Part shown: positions 25,055-34,076 of the stretch, piece after piece
How positions within the stretch are numbered: the stretch's first letter is position 1
Layout of the letters: each line of letters starts with the position of its first letter
Assembly (NCBI GenBank): GCA_029054245.1
Contig: JAIDFQ010000027.1
Span: 1 to 59,178, forward strand
Direction of reading: 5' to 3'
Source: Lachnospiraceae bacterium
GTDB lineage: Bacteria; Bacillota; Clostridia; Lachnospirales; Lachnospiraceae
DNA: 59,178 nt
Position numbers and translations under genes: made by a program
The notes under the pieces: generated by a model
What the model was told of the DNA's origin: nothing
Databases searched by the model: none
The model's input: the letters and a program-made list of their open reading frames with translations, nothing else

Positions 25055-26949
25055 TTAAGGACAAATTTTCTTCCCTTCAAGCACAGATGCAGCAGCAAGC
25101 ACAACGCCGCACAGCCCAAGGGCAGCAAGAAGATAAAAGGGTGACGCATAGCCAGTCTGGATAACCGGCTCTGATCCTTTTCCTGCATTTCCATTCCCTC
25201 CTTCCGTTCCGGTATTGGTATCTGTATTTTTATCTGAAGGGCTGCCTGCCGAATTGCCGGAGACAGTTCCGCTTGTATTCTGATTTTTGTCCGAAGTGTT
25301 TTGGTCATCTTTCCCATTGGTATTGTTTTCTTCTGCTTTTTCCCATCTTGCATAGAGGCTGATGCTCCTGCTGGGTTTATAGGTCTCTCCCTCGGTTCCG
25401 ATAAATACCTGCCTGTCTGTGTACCAGCCTTTAAAAATATATCCTTCACGCTCTGCCGCCGGGAGCTTCACACTGCCGCCTTTTACTACTTTGACAGATG
25501 CATTTTTTGTCTTGCCACCGTTGGCATCATATTTGATGGTGTAGGTATTTAAGGATTCATTAGCATTATCGCTACCCTGTGTATTGTCACCGCTGCTACT
25601 GTCTCCATTTTCTGTATTTCCACTGTTTCCTGAATCTCCATTACCGCCGCTGTTTTCTTTTGATTTTTCCCACTTTGCATAAAATGAAGTGTCTCTGGTA
25701 ATGCGGTAAGTATCATGGTATGCCCCTGCGAATTGCGTCAGGTCATCATCCAGATACCAGCCTGTGAAATCATACCCCTCACGTTCCGGCATGGGAAGGT
25801 AAAGGCTTCCGTCCTTAATAATGGTAATCTCTTTTACCTTGACCGTTCCTTTTCCTGCATGGAAAGTCACTTTACAGGTTTCGGGATCAGCGTCATTATC
25901 AGTGTCTTTTTCTGTTTCCTTCTCCCAAAGTGCGTAGGCTGTCATATCCCTGACCGCATTCATCTCACTGCCAAGGATTCCAAGAAGGATGCCGCCGTCC
26001 TTTTCTGTGTACCATCCAAGGAAGCTATAACCGTCTTTTTCCGTCTTGGGTAAGCGGATGATACTGCCTTTTTCTGCTTTGATGGGATTTACTTCTTTTC
26101 CTCCGTCTGCATCAAAAGTAATGGTAACTTTCACTGCCTCTTTTTTCTCAAAATGTGCCTTTAAAGTAATATCTCCCTGTACAGTAAATTCTTCGCCAGC
26201 CTGTCCGGTGCAGATGCTATTGTCGGAAGCTAAGAACCAGCCTAAAAACTCATAGCCTGTCTTAGTGCAGGCAGGAAGGATAATTGCGCTGCCTTTCTCT
26301 GCGGAAATGCTTTTCCTTGCAATCTCGCCACCGTCAGCGTCAAAGGTAACGGTGCAGATGACCGCCTGACCCTCTTTCTTTTCATAACGGGCTTTCAGGG
26401 TAACATCAGCAGAAACAGTGTATGGTTCCCCTGCTTTCCCGATACAGGTATCGCCATCGTACCAGCCAGTAAATTCGTAACCTTCCTTCGTGCAGTTTGG
26501 AAGGGTAACGGTATCGCCTGCTTTCGCAATAATTGTACCACCTACCATCTTTCCACCATCCGCATCAAAAGTGATTGTACAGATATCCGCTGTTTTCTCC
26601 TCATAATGCGCTTTCAATGCCACGTCATCAGAGACTGTGTATTCTTCCCCTGCCTGACCGACACAGGTATCTCCATCATACCAGCCGGTAAACTCGTAGC
26701 CTTCCTTAGTGCAGTCAGGAAGTGTAATAGTATCACCCACTTTGGCGGTAATGTCTCCACCTTCCATCTTTCCACCGTCTGCGTCAAAGGTGACGGTAGC
26801 TTCCGTCTTTTCCCATGCGGCATAATAAGAGGTATCTTTCTGGGGTGCATAATGCTTCTCCCCTGCGTTTCCCGCAAATACTGTCAGTACTTCATCCTCA
26901 TACCATCCTTTAAAGCTGTAGCCTTTTCTGGAAGCATCCGGGAATGATA
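25055..26949 (-). pseudogene. InlB-repeat cell-wall protein, N-terminus lost at IS
   Basis: About 630 residues of Listeria-Bacteroides (Flg_new/InlB B) repeats, roughly eight units of the GYEFTGWYDGDTCVG type, each ending in a Tyr/Ala-Trp/His strand. A Ser/Asn/Gly-rich linker, a sorting-like region (EPVIQTGYAS), a membrane helix (LAALGLCGVVLAAAS) and a short tail (EGKKICP) follow. This is a sortase substrate, and a broken class B sortase lies downstream. The right edge of the gene meets the IS terminal repeat. The frame continues into IS sequence only by chance, and no signal peptide is found beyond the IS, so the 5' end is deleted. Confidence 0.85.
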
Positions 26950-27011
26950 TGCTCCCCTTATAGTAGACAGATAAAATAATAAAACTGTCACTATAAGGAG
27001 GAGCATATTTT

Positions 27012-27695
27012 ATGGGACAACATTCAAAATACTCTTTTGAAATGAAATTAGCTGCCGTCACAAAATATCTGGAAGGAAGCTGTTCAACAGAAAGCATCAC
27101 CCGAAGCTTGGGAACGAATGGAACGAGGATTATCGAATGGGTAACAATATATCAGTCTTTGGGGGTCGAAGGACTAAAAACCACCCAAAAGCTCAGTGCC
27201 TATTCAGCGGAAACAAAACGCAACGCTGTCTGTGATTATCTTTCTGGCAAAGGGACGTTAAGGGAAATCCAGAAAAAATATGGAATCCGTTCAGATAAAC
27301 AGTTACGAAACTGGATTATGAAGTATAATGGTCATGAGAATCTAAAGTCTTCTGGAACAGGAGGAACCAGTACCATGACCAAGGGAAGAAAAACTACATA
27401 CGATGAACGGGTGGAAATTGTAAAATACTGCATTGAGCATGAAATGAACTATGCCCAGGCAGCCGAAAAATATCAGGTATCTTATCAGCAGGTTTATCAA
27501 TGGATAAGAAAATATCAATCGGATGGCGCCCCAGGCCTTGTTGATAAAAGAGGAAAAAGAAAAACAGAGAATGAAATGTCCGAATTGGAAAAGCTGTGTG
27601 CGGAAAACAGGCTTCTTCAAGCAGAAAAGCGAAAAGCGGAATTGGAGATTGCATTCTTAAAAAAACTCGACGAAATCGAAAGGAGGCGGTTCTGA
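27012..27695 (+). CDS. IS3-family transposase OrfA
   Basis: A 227-residue protein with two or three helix-turn-helix units (KYSFEMKLAAVTKYLEG; YAQAAEKYQVSYQQVYQWI) and a C-terminal leucine-zipper-like helix (ELEKLCAENRLLQAEKRKAE). It is the DNA-binding half of an IS150-type transposase. A run of seven A (27659-27665) near its end allows a -1 slip into OrfB, giving the OrfAB fusion. It is the only clear plus-strand gene set in the window. AAGGAGGAGC lies about 10 bases before the ATG. Confidence 0.85.
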   Translation: MGQHSKYSFEMKLAAVTKYLEGSCSTESITRSLGTNGTRIIEWVTIYQSLGVEGLKTTQKLSAYSAETKRNAVCDYLSGKGTLREIQKKYGIRSDKQLRNWIMKYNGHENLKSSGTGGTSTMTKGRKTTYDERVEIVKYCIEHEMNYAQAAEKYQVSYQQVYQWIRKYQSDGAPGLVDKRGKRKTENEMSELEKLCAENRLLQAEKRKAELEIAFLKKLDEIERRRF

Positions 27696-28582
27696 GCCAG
27701 GTACAAAATGAAACGCTCTATCTGGCAATACAGGAAATACATGACGAACAGAAATGCTCTATATCCGAACTCTGCAAATTTGCGGGGATTCCACGCTCTG
27801 CTTATTATAAATGGCTTAACCGACAAATCAGCGCGAACGAAAAATTCAATCAGGAACTGTGTGCCCTTATCAAAGATGCCTATGAGGAAAGGAATGGGAT
27901 TCTGGGATACAGGCAGATGACAATAAAATTGAACCGGGAGAATGAATTTCATGTCAATGAAAAAAGGATTCTGCGCCTTATGAGAATTTTACAATTAAAA
28001 TCAGTATGCAGACGCAGAAGAAAAAACTATGTGTAATCAACACCAGAAATCACAGCAGAAAACATTCTTAACCGAGAATTTAATGCTGACCATTTCGGAG
28101 AGAAATGGCTGACAGACGTAACGGAGATGAAGTATGGAATCAATGGCAAAGCATACCTGAGCGCCATTTTGGATTTGGCAGACAAAAGCATTGTTTCCTT
28201 TGTTATTGGAAGCTCAAATAACAATGCTCTCGTTTTTGAAACCTTTGATATAGCCCGTCAAGAACATCCAGAGGTAAAACCTCTGTTTCATAGTGACCGG
28301 GGATATCAGTATACCTCAAAATCCTTCCGAAAAAAACTTGAGGAAGCAGGAATGACGCAAAGTATGTCAAGAGTATCCCGATGCATAGATAATGGTCCAA
28401 TGGAAGCGTTCTGGGGGATGCTGAAATCCGAAATGTATTATCTCAAAAAATTTCATACCTATGATGAGTTAAAAGAAGCAGTATATGATTACATAGAATA
28501 CTACAATAATCACCGGTATCAAAAACGCCTAAACTGTATGACCCCGATAGAATATAGAAAACATTTAGCATGTGTAGCATAA
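27657..28582 (+). pseudogene. IS3-family transposase OrfB with premature TAA
   Basis: Read in the -1 frame from the A7 slip (KKTRRNRKEAVLSQ), this gives the HTH_21 region (ISELCKFAGIPRSAYYKWL) and then the rve integrase core. A TAA at 28034-28036 stops it after RRRKNYV; the same frame then continues STPEITAENIL and contains the whole DDE core: Asp in TDVTEM, Asp in SDRGYQY, Glu in DNGPMEAFWG. An ATG at 28127 could restart the core alone. One point mutation explains the break, so this copy is probably immobile unless it is helped in trans. Confidence 0.85.
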
Positions 28583-28720
28583 GAATACTGCCAACCACAA
28601 AAATGTGATTGACAGCTAAAATTTTTGTTTTTTCCACTGTCTACTTGACAGGGAGCAGTTCATTTCTCACAAGTCTGTCGGCTCTGCGTCTATGCGTCTG
28701 GCTCTTTGTCTTTATTCAAG

Positions 28721-28903
28721 TTACTGTTTGATAATGGTTATATGCAGTTCTTTAGCGTCAATTAAATTTTCCTGTTTGCATTTCGGACAATAGAGAGGAA
28801 AGTTTTTTAATTCTGTATCCTCCCGTATTTGTAGCCTTGTCTTATTTCCGCAAACAGGGCATAAAACCCATTTGGTTTTTTTCAACTCCCTTACACTCAT
28901 CAT
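28721..28903 (-). CDS. cysteine-rich KTR-type small protein
   Basis: A 60-residue zinc-ribbon-like protein: CPVCGNKTRLQIREDTELK near the start and CPKCKQENL later, giving two CxxC pairs. The KTR motif and length match the cysteine-rich KTR family found beside antibiotic-resistance and recombinase genes in Tn916/Tn1549-like elements. The function is unknown; zinc binding is expected. It is 30 bp downstream of the ABC permease gene and may be co-transcribed. Confidence 0.75.
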   Translation of the reverse strand: MMSVRELKKTKWVLCPVCGNKTRLQIREDTELKNFPLYCPKCKQENLIDAKELHITIIKQ

Positions 28904-28933
28904 TTCCTTCTTTCTTTTACATGGGGTGTTGAA

Positions 28934-29578
28934 TTAGTATTCTTTTTTACCATAAATGCCCACGGTCAACGGATAGGATAAAGCAAACACCAGCAAAGAA
29001 CCTAAAAGCAAAATAGCCGCACTTAATAGAATTGTAGTCACACCGGGAGCTAAATAAAGGTTAAGCACACTAATAATTCCTAATACAACACCAATTCCAC
29101 AAAGCAAGCTGATTACTAAAAATACATCGCTTCTTTCTTCGCCTCCCAGATAAAGCAGGGGAAAGAAAAATGCTCCTGTAAAAATGCTTACACTAATTCC
29201 CAATGCAAATATTGAAACTACGTCAATGCTATTGTCATAAGGACAGCCATGCAATGCCCATGATGAACTTATAACGATTCCTGCATATAGTATTCCAACA
29301 AGCAGCCATATTAGTTGACTGATAAAATAGCTTTTCACAATAGTAGCTCTCTTTACAGGCAAAGTTAATTTGTATTTTCCCCATTTTGAAATAAACTCTT
29401 TTTTTATACTTGTAATTGCATTTACGGAAAACCCAACCATACTTAGCAGAACGTAACCAATAAGAAGCGGCTGGCTGATAACTGCAACAACAAAAAGCCC
29501 CAATATAAGCATAAAAATCGAAAAAACTTTCGCATTAGAATAAACAGTTAAAAAATTATTTTTAAGCAGTCCTTTCAT
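28934..29578 (-). CDS. ABC-2 type permease
   Basis: A 214-residue protein with about six membrane helices (FSIFMLILGLFVVAVI; LIWLLVGILYAGIVI; GIGVVLGIISVLNLY). The first residues overlap the end of the ATPase gene by four bases. It pairs with that ATPase as an ABC-2 exporter, probably acting on a peptide, lipid or drug. The GntR-ATPase-permease order is like the YtrA operon, which responds to cell-wall antibiotics in Bacillus. Confidence 0.8.
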   Translation of the reverse strand: MKGLLKNNFLTVYSNAKVFSIFMLILGLFVVAVISQPLLIGYVLLSMVGFSVNAITSIKKEFISKWGKYKLTLPVKRATIVKSYFISQLIWLLVGILYAGIVISSSWALHGCPYDNSIDVVSIFALGISVSIFTGAFFFPLLYLGGEERSDVFLVISLLCGIGVVLGIISVLNLYLAPGVTTILLSAAILLLGSLLVFALSYPLTVGIYGKKEY

Positions 29579-30441
29579 ACTCGCTCCCCCTTTACCAATA
29601 ACAACATGATTTCATCAACAGAAACATGGTCTACAACAGCACCTTTATATTTTCGTTGTGCTTCTTTCCCATTTGCAACTAAAACATCAATCTGAAAATC
29701 CCGTTTTCGGTAAGCAATAATATCACTGGGGTCTAATGCAAGGAACTGGCTTTCCTTGCAACGCATAACAGCGTAATTGTATACCAAATCATTTTTTGAT
29801 ACGGTCATAATCAATTTTCCATTATGAATAAATGTGATATAATCTGCAACTTTTTCTAAATCACTTGTGATATGAGAAGATAAAAGAATAGAATGGCTTT
29901 CTTCCTGCACAAATTCAAGAAAAACGTCCAGCATTTCGTCACGCATAATGGGGTCTAAACCACTGGTTGCTTCGTCCAAAATCAATAATTGCGGGTGGTG
30001 CGACAAGGCGACTGCAATAGCCAGCTTCATTGTCATTCCTCTGGAATAATGTTTGATTTTCTGTTTAACGGGTAAATGAAAATCCTCTAAATATTTTTGA
30101 AATAAGGAATTATCCCATTGTGTATAAATTCCCTCCATAACTTGAGATAATTGTTTCGCTGTCCAAAAACCCGGAAAATTATCTCCGTCATAAACCACAC
30201 CAATTTTCTCACGAATATCTGTGTCAATATCCCGCATTTCTTTTCCAAACAGCTTTACCATACCGCTGTCTTTTCTGACAGTATTTAAAATACAGCCAAT
30301 CGTAGTAGTTTTACCTGCGCCGTTTTCACCAACAAAGCCCAGAATAGCCCCATATGGCAACGAAAAAGAGAGTTTATCCAATATAAAATCTGACTTTGGA
30401 AAAGTCTTGCATATCTGTTGCAATTCTAAAATGTTTTCCAT
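29575..30441 (-). CDS. ABC transporter ATP-binding protein (YtrB-like)
   Basis: A 288-residue ATPase: Walker A GENGAGKTTT (about 38-47), a signature region YSRGMTMKLAIA in place of LSGGQ, Walker B LLILDEATSGLD and switch His in LSSHITSDLEKVAD. The YSRGM form is typical of BcrA/YtrB-type ABC-2 ATPases. A C-terminal extension of about 80 residues (from about 210) is present. It starts one base after the GntR stop, so the three genes are coupled. Confidence 0.88.
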   Translation of the reverse strand: MENILELQQICKTFPKSDFILDKLSFSLPYGAILGFVGENGAGKTTTIGCILNTVRKDSGMVKLFGKEMRDIDTDIREKIGVVYDGDNFPGFWTAKQLSQVMEGIYTQWDNSLFQKYLEDFHLPVKQKIKHYSRGMTMKLAIAVALSHHPQLLILDEATSGLDPIMRDEMLDVFLEFVQEESHSILLSSHITSDLEKVADYITFIHNGKLIMTVSKNDLVYNYAVMRCKESQFLALDPSDIIAYRKRDFQIDVLVANGKEAQRKYKGAVVDHVSVDEIMLLLVKGERV

Positions 30442-30442
30442 G

Positions 30443-30820
30443 TTATTCGTCCTCCTGATAAAATAAAGTTAATAATTCTGTCAATTTTTCAAGAGAAATA
30501 TTGCTCATTCTCCCTATTTCAGCGGCAGCCTGTAAATGTTCTTCGGCTATACGCTGTTGTTCCTCTTGATAAAATTCTTTGTTCTGCGCCGACACAAAAC
30601 TTCCTCTGCCAACCGTAGTTTCGATAAATCCGTCCCTTTGTAAATCCTCATAGGCTTTTTGGACTGTAATAACGCTTACATGGATTGATTTTGCCAAAGC
30701 CCGCATAGAAGGAATTGCGTCACCTGCCTGTAATTCTCCACTCATTATCATTGCCTTGATTTGTGATGTGATTTGTTCATAAATCGGTTTATTGGCATTA
30801 TTACTGATAATGATTTCCAC
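30443..30820 (-). CDS. GntR-family regulator (YtrA subfamily)
   Basis: A 125-residue protein starting at GTG (AGAGGTGG upstream). The winged helix is complete: YEQITSQIKAMIMSGEL, IPSMRALAKSIHVSVITVQ and the wing GFIETTVGRGSFV. Only a short helical C-terminal dimer domain follows, as in YtrA-type GntR proteins that accompany ABC genes. It probably represses its own operon by binding the TGTAC-type repeats over the promoter. Confidence 0.88.
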   Translation of the reverse strand: MEIIISNNANKPIYEQITSQIKAMIMSGELQAGDAIPSMRALAKSIHVSVITVQKAYEDLQRDGFIETTVGRGSFVSAQNKEFYQEEQQRIAEEHLQAAAEIGRMSNISLEKLTELLTLFYQEDE

Positions 30821-30842
30821 GATTCACCACCTCTGCTTTCTA

Positions 30843-30892
30843 AATGTACTTAATGTACAAGTACATTATATCATCTTTACTATTTTAGTCAA
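30843..30892 (-). promoter_or_regulatory. promoter and operator of the GntR-ABC operon
   Basis: TTGACT (30892-30887), 16-bp spacer, TATAAT (30870-30865). Directly downstream are AATGTACTT (30843-30851) and its complement AAGTACATT (30859-30867), with a further AATGTAC between them. The repeat overlaps the -10 box and the probable start site, a repressor position. TGTnnnnACA-type dyads are typical of YtrA-like regulators. Confidence 0.75.
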
Positions 30893-31170
30893 TCCCCAAA
30901 ATAAAAATAACAACAACTCAATCTGGTTGTTGCTAAGTAAAAAATATAGGTCGGTGTAAGGTGAGATTTCGCCGCCGTCGGCATTGGTGGTAATGTGTAT
31001 AACTGGCTGTCTTTTGGAATTGTGGGTAACTCTGTTTGCAGGACGTGGGAAAGCTGCCCTTTAGCTTTTCCATGTGCTGTGAATAGAGTTATCCATGATT
31101 CCATAGCCTGTTATGCACATTTCCACAATGCGCCCTTGCTTTTCCGGCTCTTGAAGTTCAGAGGGTACGG

Positions 31171-31655
31171 CTATGCGGTTCTCTCTGCTTCCTGTTTTTT
31201 CCTGTGATATGCTTCCCTCCTTGACGCAAGATAGTTCTCATAGCGTTCTACTGCTTCGGGGTTTCCTGTTGCGGCTTCCTCATACATTTTCTGCCGGGAT
31301 TTCTTGGTGGCTTCGGAAGAATACGCCCTCTGTTTTGCTAGTTCTGCCGCCGCTGCCGGGTCGGTTTCGGCTTGCTGTATTAGTTTCTCCCTTGCGATTT
31401 TCTTTTGGCTTCGGTGGGCTTCCAGTCGTGCCGATTCCTCCGGCGTTAAGGTTTCCCCCTCTTTTTGGGCGGCGGCAAGTTCTTTGAGCGTCCTTGTCTT
31501 TGGCTGTCCGGCTTTCTGTCTTTCGCGCCACGCCTTATGCTGTTCGGCTTTTTTCCGGCGGTGCGCCGCAAGCCGTTCTGATTCCTCCGGCGTAAGCTCT
31601 GCCCCGGTTTTTTCCAGTTCCATAAGCTCCTTTATGGATTTTTTCTTAGGCGGCT
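31171..31655 (-). pseudogene. out-of-frame continuation of recombinase 4 tail
   Basis: The minus strand carries about 160 charged residues in a frame one base ahead of the recombinase. Units such as ELTPEESERLAAHRRKK and TLTPEESARLEAHRSQK repeat a motif (LLTPEELEAEEKRLAHNR) found at the end of the recombinase itself. No ribosome site or start precedes it; the only in-frame ATG (31818) lies inside the recombinase in an unrelated reading. It is either the rest of a longer recombinase separated by an indel, or is reached by +1 frameshifting at GCC-TAA. Confidence 0.6.
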
Positions 31656-33514
31656 TGGGCGGCTCTGCGTTTCTCCCGCCATTCCTTTTGCCGCTCCCGG
31701 TTGTGTGCAAGCCGTTTTTCCTCGGCTTCCAGTTCCTCCGGGGTGAGAAGCCCCGCCTTTTTCTTTGCGGTAAATGCCCGTTTCTCTGCCTTGCGCTTCT
31801 CGTACCGCGCCTTTTCAAGCTCCTTTGACCGGGCTTCCTTTGCTTCCTGTTCCTCCTGCTGGCGGCGTTGTTCCTCTACCTCTGCCGGGGTGATGATATG
31901 GGCGGGTACTTCAAACGCTCCGATAAAGTTTAAATAAATGTCTATCCGCTGGCGGCGGTCATTCCCCCGCCCCTCGCCCTCATGCACAATCACTTTTTCT
32001 ATAAACTCGTTGAGCATGGGCGTTGTCAATTCGGAGAAGTCGGTATAGCGTTTCACAAGCTGGATAAACTGGTCTGTTTTCAGCTTATCAGCGTTCCAGC
32101 TTTCAATCTGCTTTTGCCATTCCGCTCTGGACGTTTCAAGCCCGGTCTGTTCCTCGTCATATTCAGCAAGAAGCCGGGTAAAATGCTTGTCGGGTATCTT
32201 GCCCGTGGCGTTGCCCTCATACAGCTTTTTCACAAGCCCGTCAAGCTCTTTGTGCCGCTTCTGTGCCTTGCTGATTTTCTGCTTACATTCCTTGACGGTT
32301 TTCTCTTGGTTCTGGTCGGACGCTTCCCGGACACGCTCTGTAAACTCCTTTTCATTGTGCCGCACATACCAGCTCACACGCTGAATAACGGCAAGGATAG
32401 CGGCTTCAATCTTTGCCGTAGGGATATGGTGCATGGTGCAGTCATGGATTAAATGGCGGTAGCCGGAGCAGATAAAAGCGTCCTCTATCCATTTCCCTTG
32501 CACAAGGTTGTATCGGTGTGTCAACTTTGAACCGCAGTCAGCGCAGTATAAAAGCCCGGTCAAGCGGTTGGGGGCGTTCTGCCGCTTCGGGGCGCGGCGC
32601 ACGGTTTCCCGTATCTTCTGTACGGTCTGCCACGTTTCCACGTCCACAATGGCGGGGATTGCGCCCTCGAAGATATATTGTTCTTCCGGCGCGGTCTTGC
32701 GGCTGCTCTTGGTCTTGTAGTTCTCGCATATGGTTTTCCCCAGTACCTTGCGCCCCATATATTCCGGGCGTTTCAGTATGTAGCCGATAGTGGTCGCTGA
32801 CCATGCGTAGGGGTCGGCGTACTTTGCCGCCCGGACTGGCTCGCCCGTCCGTTTCCAATGCTCGGACGGGATAGGGATTTTCTCGGCGCGGAGTTCCTTT
32901 GCTATGCTGGCTATGGTTTCCCCGGCAAGGACGCTCTGGAAGATACGGCGCACAACAGTGGCGGCTTCCTCGTCAATTATCCATTCGCCTTTTTCCTCTT
33001 TGGAAGCGCGGTAGCCATAGCAGACACTGACAGAACAGCGCAAGCCCTTTTCCATTCTTGACTTGAAAACAGCCTTGATTTTGCGGCTGGTGTCGGCAAC
33101 ATACCACTCGTTTATCACGTCACGGAAGATAGACATAATATCAAAGCCATTGGCGGTGTCAAGGTTGTCATTGGCGGCGATAAAACGCACATGGTACTCG
33201 TCAAAGGTTCGCTTCAAAAGCCCCACTTCAACCACGTCACGCCCGATTCGGCTCTGGTCTTTGATGATAACCGTTGCCACGTTCCCCGCCCGGATTTCGT
33301 CTAACATAGCGTCCAGCCCCGGACGCTTGAAAGTAGTTCCCCGGATTCCGTCATCAGTAAAATGCCGGATATTGGAAAAGCCGTTTTTCCTTGCGTAGTC
33401 CTCCAAAATCCGCTTTTGGTTCTCAATGCTTACGGATTCGCCTGCCCGCTCATCGTCATGGGAGAGCCTTTCGTATAGGGCGGTGAGTTTGTCTTTCTCT
33501 GTCTGCTTCTTCAT
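31646..33514 (-). CDS. large serine recombinase 4 (nested element)
   Basis: A 622-residue recombinase unlike the ICE trio: nucleophile in ALYERLSHDDE (Ser about 18), IIKDQSRIGRDVVEVG, recombinase domain with PEYMGRKVLG, zinc ribbon CADCGS with a later CSGYRH and coiled coil. The last 100 residues are a highly charged Glu/Lys/Arg tail. Higher GC than the trio suggests a different source. It starts 54 bp from the cut in virD4 and is the probable integrase of the nested element, as in Tn1549-family and related IMEs. GGAGG lies before the ATG. Confidence 0.88.
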   Translation of the reverse strand: MKKQTEKDKLTALYERLSHDDERAGESVSIENQKRILEDYARKNGFSNIRHFTDDGIRGTTFKRPGLDAMLDEIRAGNVATVIIKDQSRIGRDVVEVGLLKRTFDEYHVRFIAANDNLDTANGFDIMSIFRDVINEWYVADTSRKIKAVFKSRMEKGLRCSVSVCYGYRASKEEKGEWIIDEEAATVVRRIFQSVLAGETIASIAKELRAEKIPIPSEHWKRTGEPVRAAKYADPYAWSATTIGYILKRPEYMGRKVLGKTICENYKTKSSRKTAPEEQYIFEGAIPAIVDVETWQTVQKIRETVRRAPKRQNAPNRLTGLLYCADCGSKLTHRYNLVQGKWIEDAFICSGYRHLIHDCTMHHIPTAKIEAAILAVIQRVSWYVRHNEKEFTERVREASDQNQEKTVKECKQKISKAQKRHKELDGLVKKLYEGNATGKIPDKHFTRLLAEYDEEQTGLETSRAEWQKQIESWNADKLKTDQFIQLVKRYTDFSELTTPMLNEFIEKVIVHEGEGRGNDRRQRIDIYLNFIGAFEVPAHIITPAEVEEQRRQQEEQEAKEARSKELEKARYEKRKAEKRAFTAKKKAGLLTPEELEAEEKRLAHNRERQKEWREKRRAAQAA

Positions 33515-33568
33515 GGTGTGTAACCTCCTTTCTTTGAGGGTGCGCGCTTCCCTATAACCTTATTATAC

Positions 33569-34072
33569 TTATCTGTTTGGATCGGTAGCGGCAAAACTGC
33601 CCTGCATCTCCATGATGTTGCATTTGATGAGGAACATGCTCTTGCCTGCGCCGGAGCCGCCGATACAGAAGATGTTGTTGTTGCGCATGGTCTTTCTTGT
33701 ATTCATGGACAGGCGCAGGTTTTGTGAGAGGATTCGGTGGTAGCCGCCTTTATCGCCTAACTGTTTTGTAAGCATTGCCGCATCCGCCCACCTTGCCGAA
33801 CCATGCTCCTTACCGAAACGGTAATTCTTCTGGCTTGTTTTCTGTACCATGATATATAAAACTACAATTAAGAATACTGCCGCCATGGTGTAAGGAGTAT
33901 AGGCTGTCACTTTAATTTTTAGCGGATTCGCCATCTGCTCCTTAAGTGCCGGAACAAAAGTATACAGCGTCATGCCCGGATGGATGATACTGCCAAGGAA
34001 AAACCCTATATAAATACATCCGGCAACTGCGATCCCATAAAAAAGACAGGTAAACACGTTTAATTTCTTCAA
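33569..34072 (-). pseudogene. virD4/traG coupling protein, N-terminal fragment
   Basis: 167 residues: two membrane helices (residues about 10-30 and 60-80), then YRFGKEHGSARWADA and the Walker A CIGGSGAGKS (about 137-145). The frame ends at SFAATDPNR, where coupling proteins normally continue TDPKGE with about 400 more residues including Walker B. The cut coincides with the recombinase-4 element. The rest of the gene is not in the window. Without it the element cannot feed DNA to a mating channel by itself. The gene starts five bases after the PcfB stop. Confidence 0.88.
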
Positions 34073-34076
34073 ATGT

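Larger units (their letters stand above)
26950..28657 (+). mobile_element. IS3-family insertion sequence (IS150-like)
   Basis: The element is 1,708 bp. Ends are imperfect inverted repeats beginning TGCTCCC and both containing AGTAGACAG (26950-26970 and 28637-28657). Two overlapping frames encode an HTH protein and a DDE transposase. No target duplication is visible: the flanks read ATA and GTT. With the two flanks belonging to different modules, this suggests a deletion or recombination at the IS. The transposase carries a nonsense codon. Confidence 0.85.
28658..33578. mobile_element. nested serine-recombinase element inside virD4
   Basis: The right boundary falls near 33578, where virD4 coding sequence is cut in the codons for ATDP. 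The recombinase gene starts 54 bp inside that boundary. Leftward lie a recombinase tail, a GntR-ABC module and a KTR protein. The left boundary is hidden by the IS at 28657, and the remainder of virD4 is not found. The pattern matches small serine-recombinase elements that parasitise ICE transfer genes, but the left end cannot be proven. Confidence 0.6.

Noticed and set aside
30889-31104. A 71-codon minus-strand frame between GntR and the recombinase tail
   Set aside because: No ribosome site and an odd aromatic-rich C-terminus; it starts in non-coding sequence and ends within the GntR promoter region. I treat the segment as non-coding.
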